Shown here piece by piece: positions 32,158 to 39,588 of a stretch of DNA of 64,000 nt (positions are counted from its first letter, which is position 1; each line of letters starts with the position of its first letter). A program made the position numbers and the translations under genes. The notes beneath the pieces are model-generated. The model saw nothing but the letters and a program-made list of their open reading frames with translations. It was not told the DNA's origin and searched no databases. Origin of the DNA: DASPJR01 sp035628505 (GTDB lineage: Bacteria; Planctomycetota; SZUA-567; H5-PLA8); assembly GCA_035628505.1 (NCBI GenBank), contig DASPJR010000067.1, positions 62,001-126,000 on the forward strand. The letters are read 5' to 3'.

Positions 32158-32775
32158 TTACTCTGCTTTGGGCGGCGCCTTCGGAGCCGGCTTGCCGGCG
32201 GGCTTGCCTTCAGCCTTCGCGCCTTCAGCCGGAGCGGCGGCCTTGTCGGCCTTCGCTTTTTCGGCGGCAGCCTTCTTCTTCTCGGCTTCGATCTTCTTGA
32301 AGTTCGGGGACGGCTTGCGCGGAGCGCCGCCGATCCATTCGGCCTTGCCGCCGGCCTTTGCAATCTTGTCGAGCGCGCTCTTGCTGAACGCGTCAGCCTT
32401 GATCGTCAGCGCCACTTTCAGCTCGCCTTCGCCGAGGATCTTCACCGGGTTTACCGGAGGGCCCTGCAGCACGCCGGCATCGCGGAGCTCATCCGGACCC
32501 ACCACGCTGCCAGCCGGAATCGCGGAGAGATCGCCCACGTTGACCACATTGAAGGTCTCACGGAAGCGGCCGTTGGTGAAGCCGCGCTTGGGCAGGCGGC
32601 GGAAGATCGGCATCTGGCCGCCTTCGTACGTCACCTTCATCGCGTAACCGGAGCGGCTCGTCGCGCCCTTGATGCCGCGGCCGGCGGTCTTGCCCACGCC
32701 GCTGCTGGGACCGCGGCCGACGCGGAGCTTCTTCTTGTTGGAAAGGTTCGCCTTGCGAGCGTCGTGGAGTTGCAT
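32158..32775 (-). CDS. rplO: 50S ribosomal protein L15 with C-terminal tail
   Basis: Late assembly protein of the large subunit. The 205 residues contain MQLHDARKANLSNKKKLRVG, RGPSSGVGKTAGRGIKGA, GGQMPIFRRLPKRGF and the C-terminal core up to about residue 150. The remaining 50 residues are an Ala/Lys/Pro-rich repeat-like tail (KKKAAAEKAKADKAAAPAEG...). rpmD (L30), usually just upstream, is absent: rpsE ends only 95 bp before this gene. Confidence 0.97.
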   Translation of the reverse strand: MQLHDARKANLSNKKKLRVGRGPSSGVGKTAGRGIKGATSRSGYAMKVTYEGGQMPIFRRLPKRGFTNGRFRETFNVVNVGDLSAIPAGSVVGPDELRDAGVLQGPPVNPVKILGEGELKVALTIKADAFSKSALDKIAKAGGKAEWIGGAPRKPSPNFKKIEAEKKKAAAEKAKADKAAAPAEGAKAEGKPAGKPAPKAPPKAE

Positions 32776-32870
32776 GTTTTGCCTCTATCTCGTGTATGAC
32801 TTGAATCTGTTTTCAGTATGTCAGCGGCTGCATCACGCAGCCGCTCTTTATGCCTGCTTTACGCCAATCG

Positions 32871-33557
32871 TTACTTCTGTTCGGCGCCGCCGGCCACGGC
32901 GGCCGTGGTGCCCGAACGATCCGCGCGATCTCCACCGCCCGGGCCGCCGCGATCACCGCCGCGTCCGCGCCGTCCGCCGCCGCGGTCAGGACCGCCGCGT
33001 TCCTGGCGTTCAAAGCGCGGCTTGGGAGCAGGCGCTGTGAGGCTGGCTGCCAGTGTCGCGTCCGGAGGCAGCTGGATCCCGCGCAGCTCGCTGATCGCTT
33101 CGCGGCTGCGCAGCTTCAGCAGGCCGTCCATCGCGGCTTTCACCAGGTTCTTGCCGTTGTTCGAACCGCCCACCGACTTGGTCAGAACGTCGCGCACGCC
33201 GATGCATTCCAGCACCGCCCGCACCGCCGCGCCGGCGATAACACCGGTACCGGGCAGCGCCGGGATAAAGACGACTTCCGATGCGCCGTAGCGGCCGCGG
33301 ACTTCATGCGGAATCGTGCTGCCGAAGGTCTGGATGCGGATCAGGTGCTTCTTGGCATCCTTCACCGCCTTCTCGATGGCGTTGGGAACTTCGCGCGCCT
33401 TGCCGTATCCGACGCCGATCACGCCGTTGCCGTTGCCGACAACCGACATCACCGCGAAGGAGAAGCGCTTGCCGCCCTTGACCACCGTGGCGCAGCGCCA
33501 GATGTCGATCACGCGCTCTTCGAGGTTCAGACCCGCCGGTTCAATTCGTTCGCCCAC
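32871..33557 (-). CDS. rpsE: 30S ribosomal protein S5 with RGG-rich tail
   Basis: Accuracy protein at the mRNA entrance. The start is GTG 33557 behind AGGAGATAAGGTT; an upstream in-frame TTG overlaps that site. The 228 residues contain EERVIDIWRCATVVKGG, FAVMSVVGNGNGVIGVGYGKA and PGTGVIAGAAVRAVLE. After about residue 185 comes a Gly/Arg/Asp-rich segment (GGPDRGGGRRGRGGDRGG...) not typical of S5 and reminiscent of RGG RNA-binding tails. It lies between rplR and rplO. Confidence 0.96.
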   Translation of the reverse strand: MGERIEPAGLNLEERVIDIWRCATVVKGGKRFSFAVMSVVGNGNGVIGVGYGKAREVPNAIEKAVKDAKKHLIRIQTFGSTIPHEVRGRYGASEVVFIPALPGTGVIAGAAVRAVLECIGVRDVLTKSVGGSNNGKNLVKAAMDGLLKLRSREAISELRGIQLPPDATLAASLTAPAPKPRFERQERGGPDRGGGRRGRGGDRGGPGGGDRADRSGTTAAVAGGAEQK

Positions 33558-33584
33558 AACCTTATCTCCTAAACAATTCAATCA

Positions 33585-33627
33585 ATGCAGCATGCATACC
33601 CTTATGCATTATGCATCATGCATTATT
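33585..33627. repeat. TGCATNA heptamer repeat
   Basis: CATGCATACCCTTATGCATT followed by ATGCATCATGCATTATT. The 7-bp unit TGCATNA is itself near-palindromic. It lies in the rplR-rpsE gap. Confidence 0.85.
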
Positions 33628-33991
33628 AGAACTTCAGCCCGCCTTCGCGCGCTCCGTCCGCCAGTTCCTTGATGCGGCCGTGGTACACGTACCCGCCGCG
33701 GTCGAAGACGACCTTCGAGATCTTCTTTTCCAGCGCCTTCTGCGCCACCAGCTTGCCCACCGCGCGCGCAGCTGCCTTGTTGGCGCCGGTCTTGAACTGC
33801 CCGTCCAGCTCTTTGCTCAGAGAGGACGCCGCGGCAAGGGTCGCACCCTTCACGTCGTCGATCACCTGCGCGTAGATGTGCTTTGAGCTGCGGAAAACGT
33901 TCAAGCGCGGACGCTCGCCCGTGCCGGTCACTCCCTTGCGCACCCGCTCGTGATTTCTGACGCGCCGTTCCTGGCGTGATACTTTGCTCAT
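33626..33991 (-). CDS. rplR: 50S ribosomal protein L18
   Basis: Binds 5S rRNA and helps place it on the large subunit. The 121 residues include the motifs RPRLNVFRSSKHIYAQVIDD, GATLAAASS, AARAVGKLVAQKA and the closing FDRGGYVYHGRIKELADGAREGGLKF core. Length is standard. It sits between rplF and rpsE, the canonical spc order. The downstream gap carries a TGCATNA repeat that overlaps the stop codon region. Confidence 0.98.
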   Translation of the reverse strand: MSKVSRQERRVRNHERVRKGVTGTGERPRLNVFRSSKHIYAQVIDDVKGATLAAASSLSKELDGQFKTGANKAAARAVGKLVAQKALEKKISKVVFDRGGYVYHGRIKELADGAREGGLKF

Positions 33992-34101
33992 GTCTTTGTT
34001 TCCTGTAATCTGCGCTTTCGCGCGCCCTTCCTCGTTTACTTCTTATGCCGCCCGCGTTCTGTGGCCTCCGGACCGACCGGAGCACCCGCGAGCGATTACT
34101 C

Positions 34102-34662
34102 TTAGGCTCCCGCCGCCGCGACCGTCTTGCCCGGCAGCTTGCGGACCACTTCGCCGGCGTAGCGCACGCCCTTGCCCTTGTACACGTCGGGCTTGCGAAT
34201 CAGGCGGATCGACGCGGCGACCTGTCCGACCAGCTGCTTGTCGATGCCGACGATGTTGATCTGCGTCGGCTGCGGCACGGTCACCGTCACGCCCTCGGGA
34301 ATGTTGTAAACTTCCGGAATCTTCGTGTTGTAGCCGACGAAGAGTTCCAGCTTCTTGCCCTTGAGCTGCGCGCGGTAACCGACGCCCTGGATTTCCAGCG
34401 CCTTCTCGTAGCCCTTGGTCACGCCTTCGATCATGTTGGCGATCAGCGCGCGGTAGAGGCCGTGCTTGGCGCGGTCCATGCGCACGTCGCCCTGGCGGTT
34501 GACGCGCACTTCCTTGGCGGCCGCATCGACTTCGACGCTGATGGCGCCGGTGATCTCCTGCGACAGCGAGCCCTTCGGGCCTTTTACCGTCACCTTGTTG
34601 CCGGCGACCTTCACGTCGACTCCGGCCGGGATGGCGATGGGCTTTTTACCAATTCGTGACAT
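34102..34662 (-). CDS. rplF: 50S ribosomal protein L6
   Basis: Large-subunit protein near the factor-binding site. The 186 residues show MSRIGKKPIAIPAGVDVKV, VKGPKGSLSQ, YEKALEIQGVGYRAQLKGKKLELFVG in sections, and the signature segment with RLIRKPDVYKGKGVRYAGE. A few extra residues (LPGKTVAAAGA) close the protein. It lies between rpsH and rplR as usual. Confidence 0.98.
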   Translation of the reverse strand: MSRIGKKPIAIPAGVDVKVAGNKVTVKGPKGSLSQEITGAISVEVDAAAKEVRVNRQGDVRMDRAKHGLYRALIANMIEGVTKGYEKALEIQGVGYRAQLKGKKLELFVGYNTKIPEVYNIPEGVTVTVPQPTQINIVGIDKQLVGQVAASIRLIRKPDVYKGKGVRYAGEVVRKLPGKTVAAAGA

Positions 34663-34691
34663 GATCAGTCTTCCTTCAATTCTTAAAACCG

Positions 34692-34730
34692 CTGACTCCA
34701 GACTCTCGACTCCGAGACTCCGGACTCTTT
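34692..34730. repeat. Single arm of GACTCCN heptamers
   Basis: GACTCCAGACTCTCGACTCC followed by GAGACTCCGGACTC is five tandem units of about 7 bp, the same family as the inverted repeat at 24641 but with only one arm. It lies in the rpsH-rplF gap and ends next to the rpsH stop. Confidence 0.8.
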
Positions 34731-35137
34731 TAGTAGATCTTTACCAGCACTTCGCCGCCGACGTTCGCTTCGCGCGCTTCCTTGTCGGAGAGCACGCCCT
34801 TGGAGGTGGTCAGCACCAGGCAGCCCATGCCGCGCAGTACCGGCTTGAGCGTCTCCTTGCCGGCGTAAATTCTCCGCCCCGGCTTACTGACACGTTCGAT
34901 CAGGTTGATCACCTGCTCGCCCGAGCGCCCGTACTTCAGGAAAATCTTGATGTCGTTCTGCGCCGGCGATTCGGGGTTCTTCACAATCTCGAAGCTCTTG
35001 ATGAACCCTTCGCGCTGCAGCGCTTCGGAGATCGCGATGACGATCTTCGAGCTGCGCACGTTCACCGTCTCACGGCGCAAATGCACCGCGTTGCGGATGC
35101 GGGTCAACATGTCGGCAATCGGATCGGTAACTGGCAT
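34730..35137 (-). CDS. rpsH: 30S ribosomal protein S8
   Basis: Central-domain 16S rRNA binder and, in E. coli, the spc operon autoregulator. The 135 residues have DPIADMLTRIRNAVHLRRETV, ALQREGFIKSFEIV, RVSKPGRRIYAG and the C-terminal signature GVLSDKEAREANVGGEVLVKIY in order. Length is standard. It follows rpsN after a heptamer palindrome of about 100 bp. No S8-like regulatory stem was identified. Confidence 0.98.
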   Translation of the reverse strand: MPVTDPIADMLTRIRNAVHLRRETVNVRSSKIVIAISEALQREGFIKSFEIVKNPESPAQNDIKIFLKYGRSGEQVINLIERVSKPGRRIYAGKETLKPVLRGMGCLVLTTSKGVLSDKEAREANVGGEVLVKIY

Positions 35138-35148
35138 GGCTCTTTAAT

Positions 35149-35249
35149 TCCTGGTTCCTGGTTTCTAGTTTTTAGTTCCTGGTTTCCGGAAGCGGGCTCT
35201 GTCGTCGCTGGCCATCAGACCAGAAACCAGAAACCCCAAACCAGAAACC
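35149..35249. repeat. Inverted repeat of TTTCTGG heptamers (copy 4)
   Basis: Left arm TCCTGGTTCCTGGTTTCTAG, right arm GACCAGAAACCAGAAACCCC plus AAACCAGAAACC. It lies between rpsN and rpsH. Confidence 0.92.
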
Positions 35250-35256
35250 GCCCTTA

Positions 35257-35442
35257 TTACCAGCTCGACTTCTTCACGCCCGGGATCTCGCCGCGGTGCG
35301 CCAGCAGGCGGAAGCACAGTCGGCAGATCTTGAACTTGCGGTAGTAGCTCCGCGACCGGCCGCACAGCTCGCAGCGGTTGTACTTCTGCGTCGAGTACTT
35401 CGGTTCTTTCTTGCACTTGGCCTTCCAGCGAATACTGGCCAT
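35257..35442 (-). CDS. rpsN: 30S ribosomal protein S14, zinc type
   Basis: Small-subunit head protein of the short zinc-binding form. The 61 residues carry CELCG and CRLCF, the two CxxC knuckles, flanked by RSRSYYRKFKI and LLAHRGEIPGVKKSSW. A frame extends a little upstream but MASIRWKAKCKK is the natural start. It lies between rplE and rpsH, with palindromic repeats on both sides. Confidence 0.98.
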   Translation of the reverse strand: MASIRWKAKCKKEPKYSTQKYNRCELCGRSRSYYRKFKICRLCFRLLAHRGEIPGVKKSSW

Positions 35443-35450
35443 TCTTCAAC

Positions 35451-35533
35451 TCCTGTTTCTGGTTTCGAGTTTCAGGTTTCTGGTTTTCCGTCGCCTGGCT
35501 TCAACCAGGAACTAGAAACGAGAAACCCTGAAC
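35451..35533. repeat. Inverted repeat of TTTCTGG heptamers (copy 5)
   Basis: Left arm TTTCTGGTTTCGAGTTTCAG, right arm CCAGGAACTAGAAACGAGAA. It lies between rplE and rpsN. Confidence 0.9.
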
Positions 35534-35539
35534 CGTCAT

Positions 35540-36250
35540 TTAGTGGTCGCGGAACGGACAACCCAGCGCCTTGAGCAGCTCCCGCGCGTGCTCGTCCTTC
35601 TTTGCCGTCGTGCAGATGGTGATGTCCATTCCATGGATTACCTCGGCCTTATCGGCTTCGATTTCCGGGAATACCGTCTGCTCCTGCAGGCCCAGCGAGT
35701 AATTGCCTCGTCCGTCGAACGCGCGCGGAGTAATACCGCGGAAGTCGCGCACGCGCGGCAGCGCCAGGTTGAACAGGCGGTCGAGGAACTCGTACATCTT
35801 CGGTCCGCGCAGCGTCACGCGGCAGCCGATCTGCATGTTCTCGCGCAGTTTGAAGTTCGAGACCGACTTCTTCGAGAGCGTCATCACGGCCTTCTGGCCG
35901 CAGATCTGCGTCATGTCGGCCAGGCACTGCTCGCCGACCTTCGGGTTGTTGTCAGTCGCGGCCTTGCCGAAGCCCATGTTCAGGCAGACCTTCACCAGCC
36001 TGGGCACGGCATTCTTGTTCTTCAGATTGAATTTCTGCATCAGCGCCGGAATGACCTCGCTGTTGTACTTTTCTTTCAGGCGCAGAATCTTGAAGGCTTC
36101 CTGTGCGCCGGCTTCGACCTTTGCGCCCTTCTTGTCGGCGGCGGCCTTCTTCGCTTCCTTGGCGGCGCGGCTGGCTTCAAGCTGCGCGGCGGTCGGAGCG
36201 GCGGCGCCCTTCTTTTCGGGCTTCTTTTCGTCTTTTTCTTTTTCGGCCAT
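35540..36250 (-). CDS. rplE: 50S ribosomal protein L5 with N-terminal extension
   Basis: Binds 5S rRNA at the central protuberance. The start is ATG 36250 (MAEKEKDEKKPEKK); 236 residues. The first 50 or so are Lys/Glu/Ala-rich and not part of the L5 fold. The core begins near LRLKEKYNSEVIPALMQKF and includes NPKVGEQCLADMTQICGQKA and the closing DITICTTAKKDEHARELLKALG. The usual length is about 180. It lies between rplX and rpsN in canonical order. Confidence 0.97.
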   Translation of the reverse strand: MAEKEKDEKKPEKKGAAAPTAAQLEASRAAKEAKKAAADKKGAKVEAGAQEAFKILRLKEKYNSEVIPALMQKFNLKNKNAVPRLVKVCLNMGFGKAATDNNPKVGEQCLADMTQICGQKAVMTLSKKSVSNFKLRENMQIGCRVTLRGPKMYEFLDRLFNLALPRVRDFRGITPRAFDGRGNYSLGLQEQTVFPEIEADKAEVIHGMDITICTTAKKDEHARELLKALGCPFRDH

Positions 36251-36321
36251 GATCTCTGTTTCCTTTTGCTGCGCGCGGCGCGAGGCCACTTGCCCCGGAC
36301 CCTTCGCTCAGGCGTTATTTT

Positions 36322-36651
36322 TTACTTTGCGAATTCCCGCTTCGGAGCCTTCTCTACCACCTGCACCGCCGAGACGTGAATGGGGCGCTTCATGATCTTC
36401 AGGCCGCCCGCTTCGCCCGTCTTGGGGTTGTAGCGCGCGGTCTTCCACTGCTCGACTCCGCGCAGCGGCGTGGCGCGTTCGTTCTTCTTCGCCTTGGGAC
36501 GCGGCATCTCGATCAGCAGCGTACCCTTGATGCGATCCACCTTGATCACCGTGCAGACCGGCGGCTTCTTGGTGTTTTCGTCGATGGCGTTGGCCGCTTC
36601 ACCTTTAATGATGATGACCTTGTCGCCCTTGCAGATTTTCGTCTTAATCAT
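36322..36651 (-). CDS. rplX: 50S ribosomal protein L24
   Basis: Early assembly protein of the large subunit with a KOW motif. ATG 36651 (MIKTKICKGDKVIIIKGEA) is the natural start; the open frame upstream reads the heptamer repeat. The 109 residues include TKKPPVCTVIKVDRIKGTLL, RPKAKKNERATPLRG and the basic closing KRPIHVSAVQVV. It follows rplN by 63 bp, the gap carrying a single repeat arm. Confidence 0.97.
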   Translation of the reverse strand: MIKTKICKGDKVIIIKGEAANAIDENTKKPPVCTVIKVDRIKGTLLIEMPRPKAKKNERATPLRGVEQWKTARYNPKTGEAGGLKIMKRPIHVSAVQVVEKAPKREFAK

Positions 36652-36678
36652 GTCGTCGTCCGTTCTTCCGTTGCCGTT

Positions 36679-36714
36679 AACCAGAAACCTTAAACCAGAA
36701 ACCAGCAACCGTCC
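36679..36714. repeat. Single arm of CCAGAAA heptamers (copy 6)
   Basis: TTAACCAGAAACCTTAAACC followed by AGAAACCAGCAACC. Only the right arm of the TTTCTGG/CCAGAAA element is present. It lies between rplN and rplX. Confidence 0.8.
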
Positions 36715-37104
36715 TTAAACCACTTCCGCCGCCAGCGAAACAATCTTCATGAAACCCTTCTGGCGCAGCTCGCGGGCGACCGGTCCGAAGATGCGCGTGC
36801 CGCGCGGCTCTTTTTCCGGGGTGATCAGCACGATGGCGTTGTTGTCGAAGCGCACCGACGATCCGTCGGGCCGCTTGACCGCCTTGCGCGTGCGCACCAC
36901 CACGCCCTTCACCACGAGCTTCTTCTTGTCCTTTTTGCTGGTCGTCATGAATTCACTGCCGGGCTGCACTTTCTTGACAGCGCAGACCACGATATCACCC
37001 ACCGAGGCGTAGCGGCGATGCGTGCCGCCCAGAACCTTGATGCACTCAGCCGTGCGCGCGCCAGTGTTGTCCGCGACTACCACATTGGTGTTGACCTGAA
37101 TCAT
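36715..37104 (-). CDS. rplN: 50S ribosomal protein L14
   Basis: Subunit-interface protein of the large subunit. The 129 residues contain MIQVNTNVVVADNTGARTAE, LGGTHRRYASVGDIVVCAVK, a slightly expanded loop (GSEFMTTSKKDKKKLVVKG), RFDNNAIVLI and GTRIFGPVARELRQKGFMKI. Typical length is 122; the extra residues lie in the loop. It sits between rpsQ and rplX as usual. Confidence 0.98.
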   Translation of the reverse strand: MIQVNTNVVVADNTGARTAECIKVLGGTHRRYASVGDIVVCAVKKVQPGSEFMTTSKKDKKKLVVKGVVVRTRKAVKRPDGSSVRFDNNAIVLITPEKEPRGTRIFGPVARELRQKGFMKIVSLAAEVV

Positions 37105-37183
37105 GATCGCCTTTCAGTCGTTCGTCGTGATGCGGGCGCTAAAGCCCGCGGTCATTTGTTTTTCAGCACTTCCCGTACGAGCC

Positions 37184-37582
37184 TTAAGCCTTCGGCGCTT
37201 CCGGAGCGGGAGCGGCCGGCTTGGGCGCTTCCTTCTTCGGAGCGGCAACGTCCACTTCCTTGATCTCCAGCTGGCCCAGCACCGCGGCCCGTTCAATCAC
37301 CTTCGTCAGGCGCCAGCGCTTCTGCTTGGAGATGGGGCGCGTCTCGACGATCTCGACGCGGTCGCCCTTCTTGGCCTCGTTCTTCTCGTCGTGCGCGTGC
37401 AGGTGCGTCGAGCGGAAGATGTACTTGCCGTAGCGCGGATGCTTGACCAGGTGCTTGATTTCCACCGTGATCGTCTTCTGCCGCACGTCGCTGAGCACGA
37501 TGCCGACTTCCACGCGGCGCGCACCACGCTCCGCTGTGGCATCGTTCGTCTTCGCTGCAGCCGCCGTTGTTTCGCTTGCCAT
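37184..37582 (-). CDS. rpsQ: 30S ribosomal protein S17 with terminal extensions
   Basis: OB-fold 16S rRNA binder. The core (GIVLSDVRQKTITVEIKHLV, HPRYGKYIFRST, AHDEKNEAKKGDRVEIVETR, PISKQKRWRLTKVIERA) spans about residues 26-110 of 132. An Ala/Thr-rich leader of about 25 residues and an Ala/Pro/Lys tail (APKKEAPKPAAPAPEAPKA) extend it beyond the usual 85. It lies between rpmC and rplN. Confidence 0.97.
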   Translation of the reverse strand: MASETTAAAAKTNDATAERGARRVEVGIVLSDVRQKTITVEIKHLVKHPRYGKYIFRSTHLHAHDEKNEAKKGDRVEIVETRPISKQKRWRLTKVIERAAVLGQLEIKEVDVAAPKKEAPKPAAPAPEAPKA

Positions 37583-37670
37583 AACTCTCCCTTGCTACTC
37601 TCTTTTCTCTGATGTCCGTTTCTGCTCTGCGCAGGCTTGCGCCCGCGCCAATCTCTCTATTGCGCCTGCC

Positions 37671-38147
37671 TCAGCGCGTCTGGCCCACGTCTTCGCGGTC
37701 GATCGAGGCGCGGCGGCGCTTGGCTTCGGCCAGGCGCACAGCGGCGCGGTCGGCAGCGGTGACGCATTCGATGTTGCGCGTGCGAATGCGGCCCAGCTGC
37801 GGCTTGACCTTGCGGTTCTCGCGCGGCTTGGCCAGCTCGGCCTTGATTTCCGCGTTGCGCTCGTCGGCGCGCTTGATCCACTTGGCGGCCGTCGGCGCCG
37901 CGTCCTTGGCCTTTGGCGCCAGATCGGTGATCGTCTTGTCCAGCTCCTGACGCAGCTCGCGTTCGCGCAGGATGCTGCGGATGCGGGCGATCAGGCGCTT
38001 GCCTTCGCGCTTCTCGTGCGGCTTGATCGTCTCGCCGGACGCGCCTTTAACCACGGCGTCGAAGAGGCGCTTTTTCTCCAGCATGAGCTGGTCCTGCAGT
38101 TCCTGGCTGGTCTTCTCACGCAGAGCTTTTGCGGGTATGGCACTCAT
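37671..38147 (-). CDS. rpmC: 50S ribosomal protein L29, strongly extended
   Basis: Exit-tunnel rim protein. ATG 38147 (MSAIPAKALREKTSQELQDQ) behind AAGGACG gives 158 residues, against about 65 for ordinary L29. The first 60 residues match L29 (LREKTSQELQDQLMLEKKRLF...). The following 95, Ala/Lys/Arg-rich and predicted helical (LAPKAKDAAPTAAKWIKRAD, RRRASIDREDVGQ), include a second segment with RKVKPQLGRIRTRNIECV that resembles the L29 C-terminal motif. It lies between rplP and rpsQ. Confidence 0.9.
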   Translation of the reverse strand: MSAIPAKALREKTSQELQDQLMLEKKRLFDAVVKGASGETIKPHEKREGKRLIARIRSILRERELRQELDKTITDLAPKAKDAAPTAAKWIKRADERNAEIKAELAKPRENRKVKPQLGRIRTRNIECVTAADRAAVRLAEAKRRRASIDREDVGQTR

Positions 38148-38159
38148 GTTTAACGTCCT

Positions 38160-38241
38160 TGTTTCTGGTTTCCAGTTTCTGGTTTCTGGTTCCTGCATTC
38201 CTGGTCGTTAACGAGAAACCAGAAACCATAAACCAGAAACT
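38160..38241. repeat. Inverted repeat of TTTCTGG heptamers (copy 7)
   Basis: Left arm TGTTTCTGGTTTCCAGTTTC, right arm GAGAAACCAGAAACCATAAA. It lies between rplP and rpmC. Confidence 0.92.
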
Positions 38242-38249
38242 TCAGTTCT

Positions 38250-38669
38250 TTAAAACTCGGCGCGGCGCTTCAGGAACTTCATCCGGAAGGGGATCTTCCC
38301 CGACTGCAGGCGGAACGCTTCGCGCGCGGCCGTTTCCGGAACGCCGGCGACTTCGAAGAGCACCGTGCCGGGCTTGATCACGACCGCCCAGTATTCGATT
38401 TCACCCTTGCCCTTGCCCATGCGCGTTTCGGCGGCGATCGCGGTCACCGACTTGTGCGGGAAGACCCGGCACCAGTAGCGGCCTTCGGTTCCGATGAAGC
38501 GCGAGAGCACCACGCGGGCGGCTTCGAGCTGCTGCGCCGTCAGCCAGCCGGGTTCCATCGCCTGGATGCCGTAATCACCGAACGCCACGTAGTTGCCGGC
38601 GGTCGCGTTGCCGCGAATGCGTCCGCGCTGGCTCTTGCGATATTTCACTCTCTTCGGCATCAACGCCAT
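38250..38669 (-). CDS. rplP: 50S ribosomal protein L16
   Basis: Large-subunit protein near the A-site tRNA. The 139 residues show MPKRVKYRKSQRGRIRGNAT, FGDYGIQAMEPGWLTAQQLE, RVFPHKSVTAIAAETRMGKGKG and YWAVVIKPGTVLFEVAGVPE. Two Met codons are close together; the first, behind GGAGCAG, is chosen. It lies between rpsC and rpmC. Confidence 0.98.
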   Translation of the reverse strand: MALMPKRVKYRKSQRGRIRGNATAGNYVAFGDYGIQAMEPGWLTAQQLEAARVVLSRFIGTEGRYWCRVFPHKSVTAIAAETRMGKGKGEIEYWAVVIKPGTVLFEVAGVPETAAREAFRLQSGKIPFRMKFLKRRAEF

Positions 38670-38753
38670 GGGAACTGCTCCTTCAATCTCTTAGTCGTGC
38701 TTCTTCTTCAGGTCGTACCGGAGATACGGGCTCTTGCGCCCGTATTACTGCTT

Positions 38754-39428
38754 TCAGCTTTCGGCGCCGGCCTCGACTGCGACGGCTTCCTTCTTGATCT
38801 TGCCCTTGTAGATCCAGACCTTCACGCCGATCACGCCGTAGTTGGTCGCCGCTTCGGCAAAGCCGTACTCGACGTCTGCCGTCAGGGTGTGCAGCGGAAG
38901 GCTGCCAACCATGTACGGCTCCTGGCGCGCGATTTCAGCACCGCCCAGGCGGCCGGAGACGATCACTTTCACACCCAGGGCGCCCTGGCCCATGGTGCCT
39001 TCGACCGATTTCTTCATCGCGCGGCGGAAGCTGGCGCGCTTGAGCAGCTGTTCGGCGATGCCTTCGGCCACCAGCTGCGCGTCGAGTTCCGGCTTGGTGA
39101 TTTCGCGGATGTTGACCTGCACCTTCTTGCCCGAGCCATCCTTCGAGAACTTCTGCAGCTCTTCGCGGATCTTGTCGATTTCGGCGCCCTTCTTGCCGAT
39201 CACGACGCCGGGGCGCGAGGTGAACAGGAACACGCGCGTCTCATCGCCGGTGCGCTCGATTTCAATCTTGCTCAGTCCGGCCTGCTTCAGGCGCGACTTG
39301 ATAAACTTCTTGATGCGCTGATCTTCAACCAGGAAGGCGCCGTAGTCTTTCTTCCGGGCGTACCAGCGCGAGGTCCACGGGCGCGTGATGCCGACTCGAA
39401 AACCGTAAGGATGAACTTTCTGACCCAC
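38754..39428 (-). CDS. rpsC: 30S ribosomal protein S3
   Basis: mRNA-entry protein with a KH domain. The start is taken as GTG 39428 (VGQKVHPYGFRVG) because GGAGG lies 9 nt upstream; an ATG 30 nt further up falls in repeat sequence. The 224 residues include the KH motif RPGVVIGKKGAEIDKIREEL, EITKPELDAQLVAEGIAEQL and the C-terminal GALGVKVIVSGRLGGAEIAR. Length is standard. It lies between rplV and rplP. Confidence 0.98.
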   Translation of the reverse strand: MGQKVHPYGFRVGITRPWTSRWYARKKDYGAFLVEDQRIKKFIKSRLKQAGLSKIEIERTGDETRVFLFTSRPGVVIGKKGAEIDKIREELQKFSKDGSGKKVQVNIREITKPELDAQLVAEGIAEQLLKRASFRRAMKKSVEGTMGQGALGVKVIVSGRLGGAEIARQEPYMVGSLPLHTLTADVEYGFAEAATNYGVIGVKVWIYKGKIKKEAVAVEAGAES

Positions 39429-39446
39429 AAATGCCTCCGTCTTTCG

Positions 39447-39474
39447 TAGCGCAGGCATCTTGCCTGCCCGCCGT
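39447..39474. repeat. Hairpin repeat GCAGGCATCTTGCCTGC
   Basis: GTAGCGCAGGCATCTTGCCT followed by GC: 6-bp stem GCAGGC/GCCTGC. The same element is at 25985 and a variant at about 1192. It lies upstream of rpsC. Confidence 0.75.
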
Positions 39475-39517
39475 TGGGATTGGCGCTGCCAGATCCCCTT
39501 TACCTCGATCTCTCATT

Positions 39518-39588
39518 CACTCGCAGGCTGGAAGCCTGCGCTACAAATTTAACCACTCGCAGGCTGGAAGCCTGCGCTACAAATTTAA
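39518..39588. repeat. Tandem pair of 35-bp hairpin repeats
   Basis: Two identical copies (39518-39552, 39554-39588) of CACTCGCAGGCTGGAAGCCT + GCGCTACAAATTTAA. Each contains the hairpin GCAGGCTGGAAGCCTGC. The second copy overlaps the rplV stop codon. Confidence 0.9.
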
